Under the pieces are notes generated by a model. The model saw nothing but the letters and a program-made list of their open reading frames with translations, was not told where the DNA came from and ran no database searches. The translations under genes and the position numbers were made by a program. From CAWJHE01 sp963842455 (GTDB taxonomy: Bacteria > Chloroflexota > Anaerolineae > Anaerolineales > UBA4823): a stretch of DNA of 64,000 nt. Each line of letters starts with the position of its first letter. Positions within the stretch are counted from its first letter, which is position 1. Shown in pieces: positions 43,960-53,600 of this stretch. Location of the stretch: contig CAWJHE010000009.1 in NCBI GenBank assembly GCA_963842455.1, positions 62,001 through 126,000 of the forward strand, read 5' to 3'.

Positions 43960-44449
43960 TGAAGATATCCGCTTGCCAATGAAATGGAGTGACAAGACCG
44001 GCGTCGGTTTCACCAGCGGAGTACCCTGGCGCGCTCCATCCAAAGACCAGCCAGAATGGAATGTGCTCAGCATGATGGAAGACCCTGGCTCACTGCTCAG
44101 CCATTATCGCAACCTGATCCAGCTGCGTAACCAGCATGCAGCCCTGCGCACTGGCAAAGCCGTGCTGGTCGAGGCAGATACGGCGCGCCTGTATGCCATG
44201 CTGCGCTATAACCAGGAGGAGGCCTTTCTGATCCTGGTCAATGTTCATCCCAAGCCGCTGACTCTGGATTTATACAACCTGAGCCTGCCGGCGGGTTTGC
44301 CCTTCAAAGGACCTGTGCAGGCTATCTCGGTTTTGGACCAAACACCTGTTGAAGGCCCACAAATTACCCCCTTGGGAGGTTTCACGAATTACCAGCCGTT
44401 TATTGAAATCCCGGCTGCTTCTAGCTACATTATTCATCTGAAACCATAG
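43856..44449 (+). CDS. Secreted GH13 lipoprotein, C-terminal part (frameshifted)
   Basis: Picks up the enzyme at AAKLAATLMLTSPGVPFIYYGEEIGMTG, the conserved stretch after the third catalytic residue. It goes on with the barrel end (MKWSDKTGVGFTSG...) and a C-terminal beta domain with LYAMLRYNQEEAFLILVNVH. It ends 34 bases before the next GH13 gene. Not a protein by itself; joined to 42691-43863 it gives roughly 585 residues. Confidence 0.7.
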   Translation: MKRAAKLAATLMLTSPGVPFIYYGEEIGMTGVKPDEDIRLPMKWSDKTGVGFTSGVPWRAPSKDQPEWNVLSMMEDPGSLLSHYRNLIQLRNQHAALRTGKAVLVEADTARLYAMLRYNQEEAFLILVNVHPKPLTLDLYNLSLPAGLPFKGPVQAISVLDQTPVEGPQITPLGGFTNYQPFIEIPAASSYIIHLKP

Positions 44450-44483
44450 AAGATGCCTGTTTCTAAGAATTGAGGAAAAAATT

Positions 44484-44921
44484 ATGGCAAAAGACACGCC
44501 AACCGAATTTCGCAACCTGGTGATCTATGAAGTGTATGTTCGCAACCACAGCGCGGAGGGCACTTTCGATGCAGTGACCCGGGATCTGCCGCGCATCCGC
44601 CAGATGGGCGTGGACGTCGTCTGGATGATGCCCATCCACCCCATCGGGCAGCTCAACAAGAAAGGCAGCCTGGGTTGCCCGTACTCTATCCAGGATTACC
44701 GCCAGGTCAACCCCGAATACGGTTCAATGCAAGATTTCAAGCAGCTATGCGATACCGCGCACAGCTTGGGTCTCCAGGTGATGATTGACGTAGTGTACAA
44801 CCATACCTCTCACGACTCAGTTCTGGTTCAAGAGCATCCTGATTGGTATCACCAGGATGCAAATGGGAAACCGGTGACGACGGTGCCCGAATGGAGCGAT
44901 GTGATTGACCTGGCTCTATGA
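44484..44921 (+). CDS. GH13 family enzyme 4, N-terminal part (frameshifted)
   Basis: ATG 44484 behind GAGGAAAAA. Cytoplasmic GH13 enzyme: FRNLVIYEVYVRNHSAEGTFDAV opening, VDVVWMMPIHPIGQ near 50, region I LQVMIDVVYNHTSHDSVLV near 98. It runs out of frame after WSDVIDL at the GG of 44912-44913 and continues in the overlapping frame. Removing one G gives VIDLLYDQNPELW. Confidence 0.68.
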   Translation: MAKDTPTEFRNLVIYEVYVRNHSAEGTFDAVTRDLPRIRQMGVDVVWMMPIHPIGQLNKKGSLGCPYSIQDYRQVNPEYGSMQDFKQLCDTAHSLGLQVMIDVVYNHTSHDSVLVQEHPDWYHQDANGKPVTTVPEWSDVIDLAL

Positions 44922-45813
44922 TCAGAATCCCGAGCTATGGGATTACCAGATCGAGAGCCTCAAGATGTGGGCCAAACTGGGCGTAGATGGTTTTCGCTGC
45001 GATGTGGCATCGATTGTGCCTATCGATTTCTGGTTGCGAGCCCGGGCAGAAGTCGCTAAGGTAAAACCTGGCGTCATCTGGCTGGCGGAATCGGTGCATG
45101 CCAGTTTTATCCTTCACCGCCGGCAACATGGACTGACCGCCTTTTCCGACGGGGAAGTTCACCAGGCTTTCGATCTTTCCTACGATTATGACATCTGGGA
45201 AGCCTGGAAGCGTGCTGTGCAAGACCCGGCTTTCTTGCCGGTCTATATCGATATCCTTCGCCTGCAAAAAGCTCTCTACCCGGCGCACACCATCAAGATG
45301 CGCTGTGTGGAAAACCACGACCAGCCCCGCATCATGCGGGATGCACCCAGTCGTTCACAGGCATTGGCCTGGACGGCTTTCCAGGCTTTCAATGAAGGCG
45401 CCTTTTTACTCTACGCCGGGCAAGAAGCTGAAAACACCCACACGCCTAGCCTGTTTGATCTCGATAAAGTCGATTGGGGAACTTACAGCTTGCAGCCCTT
45501 CCTGACAAAGTTGTGCCAAATCAAGAAAAGAGTTGAGATAGAGAAGGGTAGTTTCCATATTCTGACTGCCACCCCGGCTATCAGTATCATCTGGCAAACA
45601 GGGGATGAAGGGTTGTTCGGGATATTCAATGTGTCTGGGACAGAAGGGGCTATCCCGGCGCCCCTACCAGATGGCGATTACCCAGACCTGATTAGCGAAG
45701 AGGTTGTATCAATCTCACATGGCAGGATGCCTATCCCTAAGACTGCTGTGATCCTGTCCTACAGCGGCGAGATTGACCGGGAGAAGTATACCCAACCGTC
45801 AGTAATTCTATAG
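44905..45813 (+). CDS. GH13 family enzyme 4, C-terminal part (frameshifted)
   Basis: Remainder of the fourth GH13 enzyme, real from about 44914. YDQNPELWDYQIESLKMWAKL, nucleophile in VDGFRCDVASIVP near residue 30 of this piece, acid in GVIWLAESVHASF near 60, third Asp in RCVENHDQPRIM near 135, and a C-terminal beta domain. Whole enzyme about 440 residues, without signal peptide. A Cys sits just before the nucleophile, as in some amylosucrase-unlike oligosaccharide hydrolases; exact specificity unknown. Last gene of the maltodextrin locus. Confidence 0.7.
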   Translation: MTWLYDQNPELWDYQIESLKMWAKLGVDGFRCDVASIVPIDFWLRARAEVAKVKPGVIWLAESVHASFILHRRQHGLTAFSDGEVHQAFDLSYDYDIWEAWKRAVQDPAFLPVYIDILRLQKALYPAHTIKMRCVENHDQPRIMRDAPSRSQALAWTAFQAFNEGAFLLYAGQEAENTHTPSLFDLDKVDWGTYSLQPFLTKLCQIKKRVEIEKGSFHILTATPAISIIWQTGDEGLFGIFNVSGTEGAIPAPLPDGDYPDLISEEVVSISHGRMPIPKTAVILSYSGEIDREKYTQPSVIL

Positions 45814-45875
45814 GCAGTGGAAAAGAAACCTGGGTGTCAACTAAATCCAGTTGTCATTAAAATTTTGAAGTGAAA

Positions 45876-45989
45876 CCTGAAGTGTTCAGGGGACAAACCT
45901 TTAGGGTTTTAAAAAGAGCTCTCGCACATAACAACTTCATTTGCGCAAAACATTTGCCTTGCATACCGAAATTAAAACCCTAAAGGTTT
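45876..45989. repeat. 18-bp perfect inverted repeat with internal 59-base spacer
   Basis: AAACCTTTAGGGTTTTAA (45895-45912) is exactly complementary to TTAAAACCCTAAAGGTTT (45972-45989). A smaller perfect hairpin CCTGAA-GTG-TTCAGG lies just before it (45876-45890). The element sits between the convergent GH13 and beta-helix genes. It could be a bidirectional terminator-like structure or a small non-coding mobile element (MITE-like); no target-site duplication was evident. Confidence 0.6.
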
Positions 45990-46090
45990 TGGCGCGGCTC
46001 CTAATAACAACCTCAAAAGTATCAGGCAATGACCTTCATGATCTGTCCGAGCACCTGGCTGACACCGATATACCCAGCAACCTTACGTTC

Positions 46091-46885
46091 TCAGGGCGTG
46101 CTCTTGACCACCGCGGGGAGAAAGGTGAAATGGATATTCACACTGTAGACTTCACCGCCGGTATAGGGCAAGCCACTCAGTGAATTATCTACCATATCCG
46201 TGATAGTCGCCGTGTCAGGGACATCCAGCCGCAGGGTGCCCGAGCCCGTCCCGGTGGCGACTGTGACGGTATACTCCGCCGGACCGCCACTCACACCAGT
46301 CACAGAGGCGCCGGTGACATCCCCAGTGGTCGTCAGGCTGAAGTCGTTTACATCCACGCCGGTCACGCCTTCGGAGAAGGTGACCGAAAAATCCACGCTG
46401 ATCGCATGGGTAGGACTCGGGTCAGCGCGCAGGATGGAGACAATGCTGGGCGGGGTTTTTTCAATAATATACGCTTCACCGCCGGTATAGGGCAAGCCAC
46501 TCAGTAAATTATCTACCATATCCGTGATAGTCGCCGTGTCAGGGACATCCAGCCGCAGGGTGCCCGAGCCCATCCCGGTGGCGACCGTGACGGTATACTC
46601 CGCCGGACCGCCACTCACACCAGTCACAGAGGCGCCGGTGACATCCCCTGTGGTCGTCAGGCTGAAGTCGTTTACTTCCACGCCGGTCACCCCCTCAGAG
46701 ATGGTGACCGTAAAATCCACGCTGATCGCATGGGTAGGACTCGAGTCAGCGCGAACGATTGAAACCACACTGGGAGCGGTAATATCAGCCTCATAAGCGC
46801 CCATATCCACAATCGGTGGCTGTCCCGCTGCCGGTATCCGTAACAGCAGGAATATCCTGAAAACGTGGGCTCCCGCCCAGGTCAT
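46091..46885 (-). CDS. Beta-helix/Ig-like secreted protein, C-terminal part (frameshifted)
   Basis: C-terminal region of the exported protein that starts at 48378. Real sequence begins near 46826 with GQPPIVDMGAYEADITAPSV, the usual end of a 'choice-of-anchor' beta-helix. Two nearly identical 108-residue Ig-like domains follow (VVSIVRADSSPTHAISVDFTV ... DFSLTTTGDVTGASVTGV ... LDVPDTATITDMVDN). It ends VNIHFTFLPAVVKSTP, resembling the short LPxVVK tail of the subtilase ending at 53686. It is joined to the middle piece by one extra base at the CCC of 46824-46826. Confidence 0.65.
   Translation of the reverse strand: MTWAGAHVFRIFLLLRIPAAGQPPIVDMGAYEADITAPSVVSIVRADSSPTHAISVDFTVTISEGVTGVEVNDFSLTTTGDVTGASVTGVSGGPAEYTVTVATGMGSGTLRLDVPDTATITDMVDNLLSGLPYTGGEAYIIEKTPPSIVSILRADPSPTHAISVDFSVTFSEGVTGVDVNDFSLTTTGDVTGASVTGVSGGPAEYTVTVATGTGSGTLRLDVPDTATITDMVDNSLSGLPYTGGEVYSVNIHFTFLPAVVKSTP
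46150..46797. repeat. 324-bp direct tandem duplication (two copies)
   Basis: 46150-46473 and 46474-46797 are nearly identical at DNA level, in register with codons (108 residues each). They encode the two Ig-like domains of the secreted beta-helix protein. The high DNA identity implies a recent duplication or ongoing gene conversion. Confidence 0.85.
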
Positions 46886-47066
46886 TAGTCACAGCAGCGG
46901 GAACAAAATCGTTATTGCCAGCATCAATGGCTGGTGAGCTCAGCCCCAGGCGCAGGTTGTCATTGGCTGACATCCACAAAAAGCGGGGCAGCATCAATAT
47001 TGCCGCCATTATCCGTGCCACAGGTGCTGTTCCAGCCAGCACCTGAGCCGCCACACCCCTGCACAT
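46791..47066 (-). CDS. Beta-helix secreted protein, middle piece (frameshifted)
   Basis: Only about 46975-46826 is genuine: SANDNLRLGLSSPAIDAGNNDFVP followed by TNDLGGSPRFQDIPAVTDTGSG, the conserved 'SPAIDAG' closing section of choice-of-anchor beta-helix proteins. The flanking residues are out-of-frame translation. It links the N-terminal beta-helix (46960-48378) with the Ig-like C-terminus (46091-46885). Both junctions need a one-base correction. Confidence 0.6.
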   Translation of the reverse strand: MCRGVAAQVLAGTAPVARIMAAILMLPRFLWMSANDNLRLGLSSPAIDAGNNDFVPAAVTNDLGGSPRFQDIPAVTDTGSGTATDCGYGRL

Positions 47067-48378
47067 CGCTGTAAGAGATGGTCGTGCTCGAAGCTGTGAT
47101 GTAGATTTCCGGACCTTCAGGGGCGTTATTGGCCCACAGGATGGCGTTCTTCAATACAGGGCCACGATCCCAAAAGCTGTACATCGCGCCCCCCTGGGAA
47201 GATGCAGTATTGTTGGAAAAAGTTACATGGATAAACTCAATGGTGCTGCGATAGTTGTAGATCGCACCACCGTAAGTGGCAATGTTATCAATAAAGAGCC
47301 CGTTAGTCAGTATGGGGCCGATGATATTATTGCTGTGCATCCCACCGCCCTCTGCAGCTGAGTTACCGCTGAAGGTCACATTCTTGTACACGCCTTCTTG
47401 GGCTGTGTTGCCCACACTGTTGTATACACCTCCACCACCCGCGCCAGCCGTGTTGTTGTTGAAGATGACATCCTGCAAAACAGGTTTTAGATTATCTCCC
47501 GCATTGGCCAATCCACCTCCATTTGCCGTTGCGCTGTTACCATCAAAGAGAACGCGGCTCAAAACAGGAGCGCTGTACCAGTTGTTTTGCATGCCACCAC
47601 CGTTATTCGTCGCGGTGTTCCCGCTGAAGGTTACATCGGTAACAATTGGATGGCTGTTATAGTTGAGCATCCCACCACCATCCGTTGCAGAATTTCCGCT
47701 GAAGACAAGACTGGTCAGCTGAGGGCTGGCATCCTGGTTAAACATACCTCCACCACCTTGTGCGGCTGTGTTTCCGCAGAAGGTGATATTGTTCAGGGTG
47801 GGACTGCCAGGAAAAGTGTACATCCCGCCACCGTTATAATAATTGAAGTCCTCACTGACAGCCTGCCCAGCGGTGATGATGAAACCGTCCAACAGGGACA
47901 AATTGTCCGTCCCAGTGCCAGTGACCACGTGATAGGCATTCGATCCCACGATGTCACTCGACACCTCAGCGATGAAATTCCCATCAGTATTGAGGTCATT
48001 CTGATCAATATCGCCGCTCAAGACAGTAGCATTGCTCACCCAATTGCGCTGCTCGAGACCGGTTTCAGTGCCGGCGAAACCACCATAAACCCTTACGCCA
48101 CTCTTCAAAGTGAACGTGTCAACACGATTTGTACCGGGATAATGCACACCCATCCTGACCCAGATTTCGTCGCCGCTAACCGCGCTGCTCAGAGCTGTTT
48201 GCAGTTTACAGGCGTTGTCCCAATTGGAACAGTCAGCGTTGCCCTGTGATTCCGGTGCGGCGTAGAGCACACCCGGGTTGGCTTGGACTTTCTGGAAGGG
48301 GAAAAACCAAAATACGAGTGCCAGAACAATAAATATATACACGAGCTTCGTGGGAAAGGATAGTCTGTGCTTTAGCAT
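46960..48378 (-). CDS. Secreted right-handed beta-helix protein, N-terminal part (frameshifted)
   Basis: Exported protein with signal peptide (about 1-34, cleavage after QKVQAN). GNADCSNWDNACKLQTALSSAVSGDEIWVRMGVHYPG is the standard start of polymorphic-membrane/choice-of-anchor beta-helices. It is followed by many ~25-residue rungs of the form '(V/I)xFxGNxAxxGGGMxN'. It leaves frame after PLFVDVS near 46975. Full protein about 760 residues including two Ig-like domains. Probably a surface adhesin or glycan-binding structural protein; no catalytic residues recognised. Confidence 0.75.
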   Translation of the reverse strand: MLKHRLSFPTKLVYIFIVLALVFWFFPFQKVQANPGVLYAAPESQGNADCSNWDNACKLQTALSSAVSGDEIWVRMGVHYPGTNRVDTFTLKSGVRVYGGFAGTETGLEQRNWVSNATVLSGDIDQNDLNTDGNFIAEVSSDIVGSNAYHVVTGTGTDNLSLLDGFIITAGQAVSEDFNYYNGGGMYTFPGSPTLNNITFCGNTAAQGGGGMFNQDASPQLTSLVFSGNSATDGGGMLNYNSHPIVTDVTFSGNTATNNGGGMQNNWYSAPVLSRVLFDGNSATANGGGLANAGDNLKPVLQDVIFNNNTAGAGGGGVYNSVGNTAQEGVYKNVTFSGNSAAEGGGMHSNNIIGPILTNGLFIDNIATYGGAIYNYRSTIEFIHVTFSNNTASSQGGAMYSFWDRGPVLKNAILWANNAPEGPEIYITASSTTISYSDVQGCGGSGAGWNSTCGTDNGGNIDAAPLFVDVSQ

Positions 48379-48969
48379 GATCTTTTTCTCCTAACGATTA
48401 ATTGAAAACAACTAAATAATTAATTAGATCGTATTAGTTTCGGAAAACATAACCTTTCCCCCAGAAAAGCAAGGGGCGTTTAGAGCAGGCTACCAGTTTC
48501 TAAAACTGGAGCGAAACCGCCGGTTGATGAGATTATTGGTTTGGGCATCGGTGAGATAATGCAATGATGATTTAATTTTGCAGTCCAAACCACCCTTTGT
48601 CAAGTTAAAAACGATGCCTTTAGGAGAACAAGGGCTGTATTCCAGGCTGTATTGCATGGTGCAAGACCAGCAGCCACTAAGAGAGGCAGAAACCTTTTAG
48701 GTTCGAAGGTGGAACCTGTCTCTTCCCCCGAGAGGTCGCCAGTACCATGGCGCAAGCGGAGCAAAGCTCAGCAGGTAAGAGCTCCCTTTGCGCCTTTGCG
48801 AGAAATAACAATTAACGCTCTGCAAAAGCTTTTTCCGCTATAATATCTTTATCAACCACTCACTTACAAAATAACACCATAACTGCCAGGTTGACTTCTC
48901 ATCATTCATCAAATCATCAACAGAAGATTCCGTTATTCGATCAATGTCCAAGAAATACAGGAGGCTAAG
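48379..48969. other. Intergenic region with hairpins and a dispersed repeat
   Basis: 591 bases between divergent genes, no convincing coding sequence. It contains a perfect hairpin CCAGTTT-CTA-AAACTGG (48493-48509), a GGTTC/GAACC hairpin near 48705-48721, and the fourth copy of the dispersed repeat at 48781-48808. The promoter of the beta-helix gene must lie near 48380-48470, which is AT-rich. The amidase gene has a ribosome site AGGAGG just before 48970. Confidence 0.5.
48781..48808 (+). repeat. Dispersed repeat, copy 4
   Basis: CTTTGCGCCTTTGCGAGAAA (48786-48805) is identical to the second half of the copy at 40801-40873. It lies about 160 bases before the amidase gene, in the same orientation as the gene, as for the other three copies. 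Confidence 0.6.
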
Positions 48970-50463
48970 ATGGGAGCATTCAGCGAGTATGATCAATTTG
49001 ATGGTCTCGGCCTGGCAGAGCTGGTCCGTAACAAACAAATCAGCCCGATCGAGTTGGTAGAAGAAGCTATCCAGCGCATTGAGCAGCACAACCCCAAGCT
49101 GAATGCTGTAATTTACAAAATGTACGATCAGGCGCGCCAGGCTGCCCAATCTCCGCTGCCCGAGGGTCCTTTTCAAGGCGTGCCATTCCTGGTCAAAGAT
49201 CTGATTTCCACCATCGCCGGCATACCGACCGGAAGCGGCAACCGTCTGCTTAAAGATATCCCTGCCCAGATCGATTCTGAATTGATCAAGCGCTTCAAGG
49301 CGGCTGGTGTAGTCATCCTGGGAAAAACCAATACGCCCGAATTCGGCATCACCCCCTACACCGAACCAGAATGCTATGGACCCACACACAACCCCTGGGA
49401 TCTAGAACGCACACCCGGCGGCTCGAGCGGCGGCTCTGCAGCCGCCGTGGCAGCTCGCCTGGTACCAATGGCCAGCGGCGGGGATGGAGGCGGCTCGATC
49501 CGCATCCCATCGTCCTGCTGTGGCATCTTTGGCTTCAAACCCAGCCGCGGGCGAGTGCCCAGCGGTCCGGTGATTGGAGAAGCCTGGCGCGGCTTCACAA
49601 CCGAGCATGTGCTCACTCGCTCCGTGCGCGACAGCGCCGCCATGCTAGATGCTATCAACGGGGCAGACCCCGGCGCGCCATACCTGCCGCCGCCGCAGGA
49701 ACGCCCCTTTCTGGATGAAACCAAACTTGCCCCTCCAAAATTGCGGATTGCCTTTACCTCACAGCCATTCCTGGGGAATTATGTCGATGAAGAATGCAAA
49801 CGCGGCCTTGAAAAAACGGTTCAGTTACTAGAGTCTCTGGGGCACGAGCTGTATGAAGATGCACCTGTTTTCGATTACCAGGCTTTTGCCCTGGATTTCT
49901 TGAAAATCATCATGGCAGAAACCGCAGCGGATATCGAATGGGCTGCCGGGAAAGCCGGACGCAAGCCCTCCCCGGCTGATTTTGAACCTAGCACGTACTC
50001 ACTTGGCCTGCTGGGCAAAGTATTCAGCTCTGGGGACTATGCCAGTGCTGCACGCAATCTACAAATGGCTGGCAGGAAGATCGGGCAGTTTTTCGAACGA
50101 TATGATATTTTACTCACCCCCACGCTAGCTGAACCGCCCGTTAAAATTGGCTCTTTGCAGCCCCCCAGCAGCGAGCTGGCAGCCATGAAAGCTATCAACG
50201 CCTTAAACGCCGGCTGGCTAATCAAAGCTATGGGGATGGTGGAGCCCCTGGCAAAGAAAGTATTTTCATTTATGCCCTATACCCCGTTATTCAACGTCAC
50301 TGGTCAGCCATCGATGAGTGTGCCCTTGCATTGGACGTCCACTGGGTTACCGGTGGGTATGCATTTCATCGCGGGTCTTGGTGAAGATGCCGTCTTATTC
50401 CGCCTGGCGGCCCAATTGGAACAGGCCCAACCGTGGGCTCATAAAGCGCCAGCTATGCTGTGA
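48970..50463 (+). CDS. Amidase-signature family hydrolase
   Basis: 497 aa enzyme of the amidase-signature family, starting behind AGGAGG. The Ser-cisSer-Lys triad is visible: Lys in FLVKDLISTIAG near 75, the cis-Ser in PGGSSGGSAAAVA near 150-160 and the nucleophile Ser in GGDGGGSIRIPSSCCGIFGFKPSRG near 180. C-terminal FNVTGQPSMSVPLHW is typical. It hydrolyses a carboxamide to acid and ammonia. GatA is an alternative fold member, but no gatC/gatB is adjacent. Cytoplasmic, single gene, substrate unknown. Confidence 0.87.
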   Translation: MGAFSEYDQFDGLGLAELVRNKQISPIELVEEAIQRIEQHNPKLNAVIYKMYDQARQAAQSPLPEGPFQGVPFLVKDLISTIAGIPTGSGNRLLKDIPAQIDSELIKRFKAAGVVILGKTNTPEFGITPYTEPECYGPTHNPWDLERTPGGSSGGSAAAVAARLVPMASGGDGGGSIRIPSSCCGIFGFKPSRGRVPSGPVIGEAWRGFTTEHVLTRSVRDSAAMLDAINGADPGAPYLPPPQERPFLDETKLAPPKLRIAFTSQPFLGNYVDEECKRGLEKTVQLLESLGHELYEDAPVFDYQAFALDFLKIIMAETAADIEWAAGKAGRKPSPADFEPSTYSLGLLGKVFSSGDYASAARNLQMAGRKIGQFFERYDILLTPTLAEPPVKIGSLQPPSSELAAMKAINALNAGWLIKAMGMVEPLAKKVFSFMPYTPLFNVTGQPSMSVPLHWTSTGLPVGMHFIAGLGEDAVLFRLAAQLEQAQPWAHKAPAML

Positions 50464-50541
50464 AGGGTCTGATCCATTAATCCATTTCAATATTTATTGA
50501 CCACTCACGGAAAGCCATTTATAATATTATGCACAGGGCGC

Positions 50542-50572
50542 AATTGACAATGGGAGGTGTTTATTGTCAATT
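50542..50572. promoter_or_regulatory. Perfect inverted repeat upstream of subtilase 1
   Basis: AATTGACAAT (50542-50551) and ATTGTCAATT (50563-50572) form a perfect 10-bp inverted repeat with an 11-base centre. A third half-site TTGTCAATTA follows at about 50591. It may be a regulator site or a hairpin. The same TTGACAA/TTGTCAA word recurs before the second subtilase. Confidence 0.5.
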
Positions 50573-50635
50573 ACGTATTCCACATAGACCTTGTCAATTA
50601 ATTATCCAATCATGCATTTCAGAAAAGGAGTGAAG

Positions 50636-53600
50636 ATGCATACTCAAGGTTTTAAGGTTGCGCCCTTTTTTGTTTTTTTCTTGCTGTTTTCCCTCGTTTT
50701 TGCCAAACAGCCTGCAAACGCAAACCTGGGAGAAGTGGAAATAATTCCTGGCAAACACTCATTGGAAGTAAGCGAAAGTGGTATTTACATCGTCCAATTG
50801 GATGACGCCTCCCTGGCTACTTATCAAGGGAGCATCCCAGGGTTAAAGGCCACCAGTCCAGAAGCAACGGGGGCGCGTCGCTTGGACACTCGCTCACCCG
50901 AAAGCCAAAATTATCTAAAATATCTTACAAGAAAACATAACGAGCTCAGGAGTAACCTGGAAAAAACTTTCAATCGTAAAGTTGAAGTGATTTTTGAATA
51001 CAGGAACGCACTGAATGCAATGGCAATTCGCTTGAGTTACAAAGAAGCTCTGCTTGCATTCAATCTCCCAAATGTAAAAACAATCTACCCAGATAAGATC
51101 TACCAACTAGATACCGATGTAGGCCCGGCTCTAATAGGCGCCCCTGCTATTTGGAATGGTGAAACCTTAGATGATATAGCAACCAAAGGTGAAGGTATTA
51201 TCATCGGCGTGATTGATTCAGGTATTAACCATGCCCACCCTTCATTCGCGGATATCGGCGATGACTTGTACGATCACACCAATCCATACGATCCAGATAC
51301 TTATGTTGGCGTCTGCGCAACTGATCCTGCTTACTCAGAATTCTGCAATGACAAGCTTATCGGGGCTTACGACTTGACAGTACCAGGCAGCGGTGGGCCT
51401 GAAGATGAGGATGGACATGGCAGCCACACCGCCAGTACGGCTGGCGGTAACGTGGTTGATGTACAAATTGATGATGGCACAGGAGGTGTTTTTGATGTCC
51501 AAATCTCTGGTGTCGCCCCACATGCCAACCTGATCGCCTATCGCGTATGTGATGATGACGGCGGCTGCCAGGGTGTTGCAACAATCGCGGCCGTAGACCA
51601 TGCCATTGAAGATGGGGTACACGTGCTTAATTATTCCATATCGGGTTCTGACGACCCCTGGAACGATCCTGTTGATATCGCTTTCCTGGATGCTTTTGCA
51701 GCCGGTATTTTTGTGTCAGCTTCAGCCGGGAATGATGGCCCTGACCCAAGTACAGTGGCTAAAACAGGACCATGGAATGCAGCTGTGGCTGCCAGCACAC
51801 ACAGCCGGATCATAGCCAATCCAATTGATGTGGTTACTGAAGATACAAATGACATTGACCTGTTTGATATCCCCGGATTGCAGGGCACTGGGTTGCCATT
51901 GACATCGAATTTCACCCAATCCATACTGTGGGGGGGCGATGTCGATGCGACAAACATTGAGGGTTGTAATGCCTGGCTGGCGAATTCCTTCGCAGGCAAG
52001 ATTGGCATGGTGATGCGAGGCACTTGTGCCTTTGAAATCAAGATCAACAATCTCATTGCAGCTGGCGCCCAGGCAGCACTACTCTATAATAATGTGGGCG
52101 GTCCTCCGATTGCCATGGATGTTGCAACCGCCACTGCCATTCCATCCATGATGATCTCTTTAGCTGATGGCGAGGCGGTTGTCGCATTAATTGGAGGCAG
52201 TAAACCAGCAAGCGCCACGATGTATGCTGCCCTAGATTTTATCTATTATGATCCTTGGGCAGATATCATGGCAGGTTTTAGCTCACGTGGTCCCAGCCAG
52301 TGGGAGCTCTTGAAACCAGATTACACTGCTCCTGGAGTCAATATTCTGGCTGCTGTAGCGGCAGTTGAAGGCGATCCGGTTCAATTTGATTTTTACCAGG
52401 GCACATCCATGGCCTCGCCGCACGGGGCAGGGTCAGCTGCCTTACTGGTTGATCTTCATCCCGACTGGAGCCCAGCAGCAGTCAAATCAGCCATCGCATT
52501 ATCGGCTAATCAAAATGTGCTTGATTCAGATGGCGCAACCCCAGCCGATCCATTTGACATGGGTTCAGGCCGTATTGATCTGGCAAAAGCTGCCAATATT
52601 GGCTTTGTTTTGGAAGAAACCACAGCGAACTACATTGCTGCGAATCCCTATAGCGGCGGAGAACCCAACACCCTCAATCAGCCAAGTATGGTGGAATACA
52701 CCTGTATAGGCACCTGCACCTGGACGCGTACCATTCAAAGCACGCTGGATGTATCTCAAGAATGGCAGATTAGCTTCAATGTTCCAAGCGGGGTCCAATT
52801 GGATGCCACACCAATGAATTTCACATTAGCAGCCGGTGCTTCGCAGACAATCGAGATCACAGCCGACCTATCATCCGGTGTGGTAGATACGTTCTATTTT
52901 GCAGATGTAATCTTGACACCTGTTGGAAATCCCGGTATAACCACCGGCCATCTTCCAGTTGTAACCAAGCTGGGCGCGTCATCATTACCAGGTTATATGA
53001 AAATTGAAACGGATGAATTATCAGGCGTGGTAACCCTGGATGACCTCCAGGCTTTCTACGAGATTACAGACTTGCATACTGTCGTTTCAGGGATGATTGA
53101 AGGCACATATCTGGATATCCCACTCGCTCAAGATCCTACGAATACCGATCCATTTGATGATTTAGACCAGGTTTTTGTCGTAAACTTCTTAGTCCCTAAA
53201 GGGGCCATGCGGCTTGTTGCAGAAATCGCAGAATCAGAAGCGCCTGATGTAGATTTATTCTTAGGCAGCGGCAGAACTCCAAGCAGTGATACTGTCCTAT
53301 GTACCAGCGCAACCAGTGTTTGGGCCGAATACTGTAATATAGATTTTCCAACACAGGGTTGGTATTGGATACTGGTGCAAAACTGGCAGGGTTCGCAGGA
53401 TCAACCGGATTCAATACGTGCAGTTACAGCCATTGTGGGTAACACGGATGTTGGCAATTTAACTGTTACTGGCCCTGAATCAGTAACTATCTTGGAACCT
53501 TTTGACTTGAATGTCAACTGGAATGAACCAAGCTTGGAACTGAGAGACCGTTGGTATGCCCAGTTTTCAGTAGGCACAGATACTGCGAATGAAAGCAATT

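Noticed and set aside
44905..44925. Programmed frameshift or coupled start in the fourth GH13 gene
   Set aside because: No slippery heptamer is seen, and the TTG start would lack the N-terminal barrel strands; a plain indel at GG is simpler.
46200..46796. Two plus-strand frames repeated across the Ig-like duplication
   Set aside because: Antisense shadows of the tandem duplication; the minus-strand product has recognisable domains and a plausible C-terminus.
46150..46797. Possible CRISPR or short-repeat array
   Set aside because: Only two 324-bp in-frame copies inside a gene and no unique spacers; it is a domain duplication.
47276..48249. Long plus-strand frames opposite the beta-helix gene
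   Set aside because: Composition reflects the antisense of Gly/Asn-rich rungs; no motif, no ribosome site.
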